Assembly (NCBI RefSeq): GCF_025837095.1
Contig: NZ_CP107551.1
Span: forward strand, 1,222,352-1,286,351
Direction: 5' to 3'
DNA: 64,000 bases
Source: Rhodococcus sp. Z13
GTDB taxonomy: Bacteria; Actinomycetota; Actinomycetes; Mycobacteriales; Mycobacteriaceae
A program made the translations under genes and the position numbers. The notes below the pieces were generated by a model. It did not search any database, was not told the origin of the DNA, and saw only the letters and a list, made by a program, of their open reading frames with translations. Shown here piece by piece: positions 63,030 to 64,000 of the stretch (positions within the stretch are counted from its first letter, which is position 1; each line of letters opens with the position of its first letter).

Positions 63030-63051
63030 CTTATTCAATAGAGGTGTTTGC

Positions 63052-63738
63052 ATGGATGTCGTGACCGACGACAGCCGTACCGACGCCGCCGAAGCCCGAC
63101 GCACCCGCCTCGACCCACAGCAGCGTCGGGCACAGCTGATCGACCTGGGTCTCGAACTGCTCGCCGAACGCCCCCTCGAGCAGATCTCCGTCGACGAGGT
63201 CGCCGAGCGCGCCGGCGTCTCCCGCGGGCTGCTGTTCCACTACTTCGCTTCCAAACACGACTTCCACGTCGAACTCGTGCGTCACGTCAGCAGGGAACTG
63301 GTGGAGTACACCGCCCCCGATGAGGACCTCGAACCGCTCGGGATGCTGCGCGGCACCCTCGTCGCCTACGTCGACTTCGTGACCCGGCGACGCGACATGT
63401 ACCTGTCGATCCTCAGCGGCGCCACCAGCGGTGACCCCGACATGCGCGCGGTCTTCGAGGACACCCGCACCGCGATGGTCGACCGGACCGTCGCACACCT
63501 GCCGATCATCGGCATCGAACCGACCCCCGCGGTGCGGCTCGCGGTCCGCGGCTGGATCGCCTTCGTGGAGGACACCACCATCGCCTGGCTGCGCGACCCC
63601 GACCTGAGCCGCGACGAGTTCATCGACCTGGCCGTCGCCGCGTTGCCCGGCGTGGCGCTCGCGGCGCACTCGCTCGCCGGAAACGGCACGGCGTTCAGCG
63701 ATCCCCTCCGGGAAGATACTCCTGCAGCTTCGTCCTGA
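63052..63738 (+). CDS. TetR-family regulator of the BVMO operon
   Basis: A 228-residue TetR protein with N-terminal helix-turn-helix (about residues 25-70, ISVDEVAERAGVSRGLLFHYFASK) and an all-helical ligand domain of the C-terminal TetR type. It is divergent from the BVMO gene across a 70-nt interval that has a perfect palindrome. By analogy it should release DNA on binding an operon substrate. The 3' end overlaps the convergent thiamine enzyme gene by 44 nt. ATG 63052 is the first codon of the frame. Confidence 0.9.
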   Translation: MDVVTDDSRTDAAEARRTRLDPQQRRAQLIDLGLELLAERPLEQISVDEVAERAGVSRGLLFHYFASKHDFHVELVRHVSRELVEYTAPDEDLEPLGMLRGTLVAYVDFVTRRRDMYLSILSGATSGDPDMRAVFEDTRTAMVDRTVAHLPIIGIEPTPAVRLAVRGWIAFVEDTTIAWLRDPDLSRDEFIDLAVAALPGVALAAHSLAGNGTAFSDPLREDTPAASS

Positions 63739-64000
63739 CGCCCTTCTTCACGAACCCCCAACGGTTCTCGTCGCCGGCGAGGACCGCCTTCGCGACATCG
63801 GTGAACTGCTCCCAGGTGGCGTGCGGCGGGATCGGCGGCATATCGGGATCGGTGTACACGTCCAGCACCGTCGGGTGATCCGCGGCCAGTGCGCGCTCCC
63901 AGGCCGGTCCGAGTTCCTCGGTGGTCCTGACGGTTTCGGCCCCCAATCCGAGACTCCGTGCGAAGGCGGCATAGTCGACGTCCGGAAGCGTCTGGGACTC
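63695..64000 (-). CDS. Thiamine-diphosphate enzyme, C-terminal part (cut by window edge)
   Basis: The last 101 codons of a gene that continues past the right edge. The piece fits the C-terminal end of acetolactate-synthase/pyruvate-oxidase-like (TPP-requiring) enzymes: DYAAFARSLGLGAETV (residues that pack on the TPP domain), HPTVLDVYTDPDMPP and a basic tail. The enzyme cannot be named. It overlaps the tetR stop region by 44 nt. Confidence 0.8.
   Translation of the reverse strand, partial: ESQTLPDVDYAAFARSLGLGAETVRTTEELGPAWERALAADHPTVLDVYTDPDMPPIPPHATWEQFTDVAKAVLAGDENRWGFVKKGVRTKLQEYLPGGDR

Overview
The window reads as a chromosomal segment of a mycolate-making, high-GC actinobacterium, most likely Rhodococcus or a close relative. 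The case rests on gene content (mycothiol deacetylase MshB, coenzyme F420 synthase FbiC, the LpqY-SugABC trehalose importer, GlgM/GlgC maltosyl-phosphate glucan genes, GpgS, SigE-RseA-HtrA-TatB), on strong G/C bias at third codon positions, and on frequent GTG starts. From typA to corA the order of conserved genes follows, from memory, the Mycobacterium tuberculosis order Rv1165 to Rv1239. Most of the window is therefore an old core block carrying lineage-specific insertions.

Layout. 1-5.4 kb: a small Lys/Cys-rich protein (cut by the edge), typA, lpqW-like lipoprotein and mshB. 5.4-9.3 kb: two small proteins and a three-gene minus-strand operon (two PH-domain membrane proteins and a family 5 uracil-DNA glycosylase). 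9.3-17.1 kb: fbiC, fdxC, dapC, a rhomboid-like membrane protein, a fadD36-like acyl-CoA synthetase and a PucR/CdaR-type regulator. 17.2-25.7 kb: a solute-binding/VWA fusion, an amino-acid permease, divergent dapD and dapE, two LOG-family proteins and fadD6. 25.7-32.7 kb: folP2, gpgS, a DivIVA-domain protein, tagA, DUF3117, an RlmA-type methyltransferase, glgM, csoR and glgC. 32.7-38 kb: an O-methyltransferase, sigE-rseA-htrA, tatB and mrp. 38-45 kb: two lytic-transglycosylase-like proteins, DUF1003, a PRC/MgtE-N/CBS protein, a malyl-CoA-lyase-like enzyme, a small membrane protein, a coiled-coil protein and a PTP-like phosphatase. 45-50.7 kb: an Eis-type acetyltransferase and lpqY-sugABC. 50.7-54.5 kb: a disturbed stretch with a ParB-like protein, a SUFU-domain protein, a 27-bp tandem repeat, a broken dehydrogenase gene and a large GT-C-like membrane protein. 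54.5-58.6 kb: corA, a PHP phosphoesterase, a small membrane protein and a malic enzyme behind a long, apparently structured leader. 58.7-64 kb: an orphan osmolyte-type binding lipoprotein, a BVMO-SDR-lipase operon with a divergent TetR regulator (mymA-like), and the 3' end of a thiamine-diphosphate enzyme.

The genes join several cell-envelope and carbon-storage themes: diaminopimelate (dapC, dapD, dapE), trehalose recycling (lpqY-sugABC), alpha-glucan and methylglucose polysaccharide (glgM, glgC, gpgS), envelope stress (sigE-rseA-htrA) and peptidoglycan turnover. At least seventeen genes have a TANNNT-like hexamer 6-8 nt before the start codon and little or no Shine-Dalgarno sequence, which suggests widespread leaderless transcription. 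The most unusual items are the malic-enzyme leader, the lytic-transglycosylase paralogue that has lost its catalytic glutamate, the rhomboid-like protein with Ser changed to Thr, the copper-type CsoR with its own operator between the glycogen genes, and the rearranged stretch around 52 kb.
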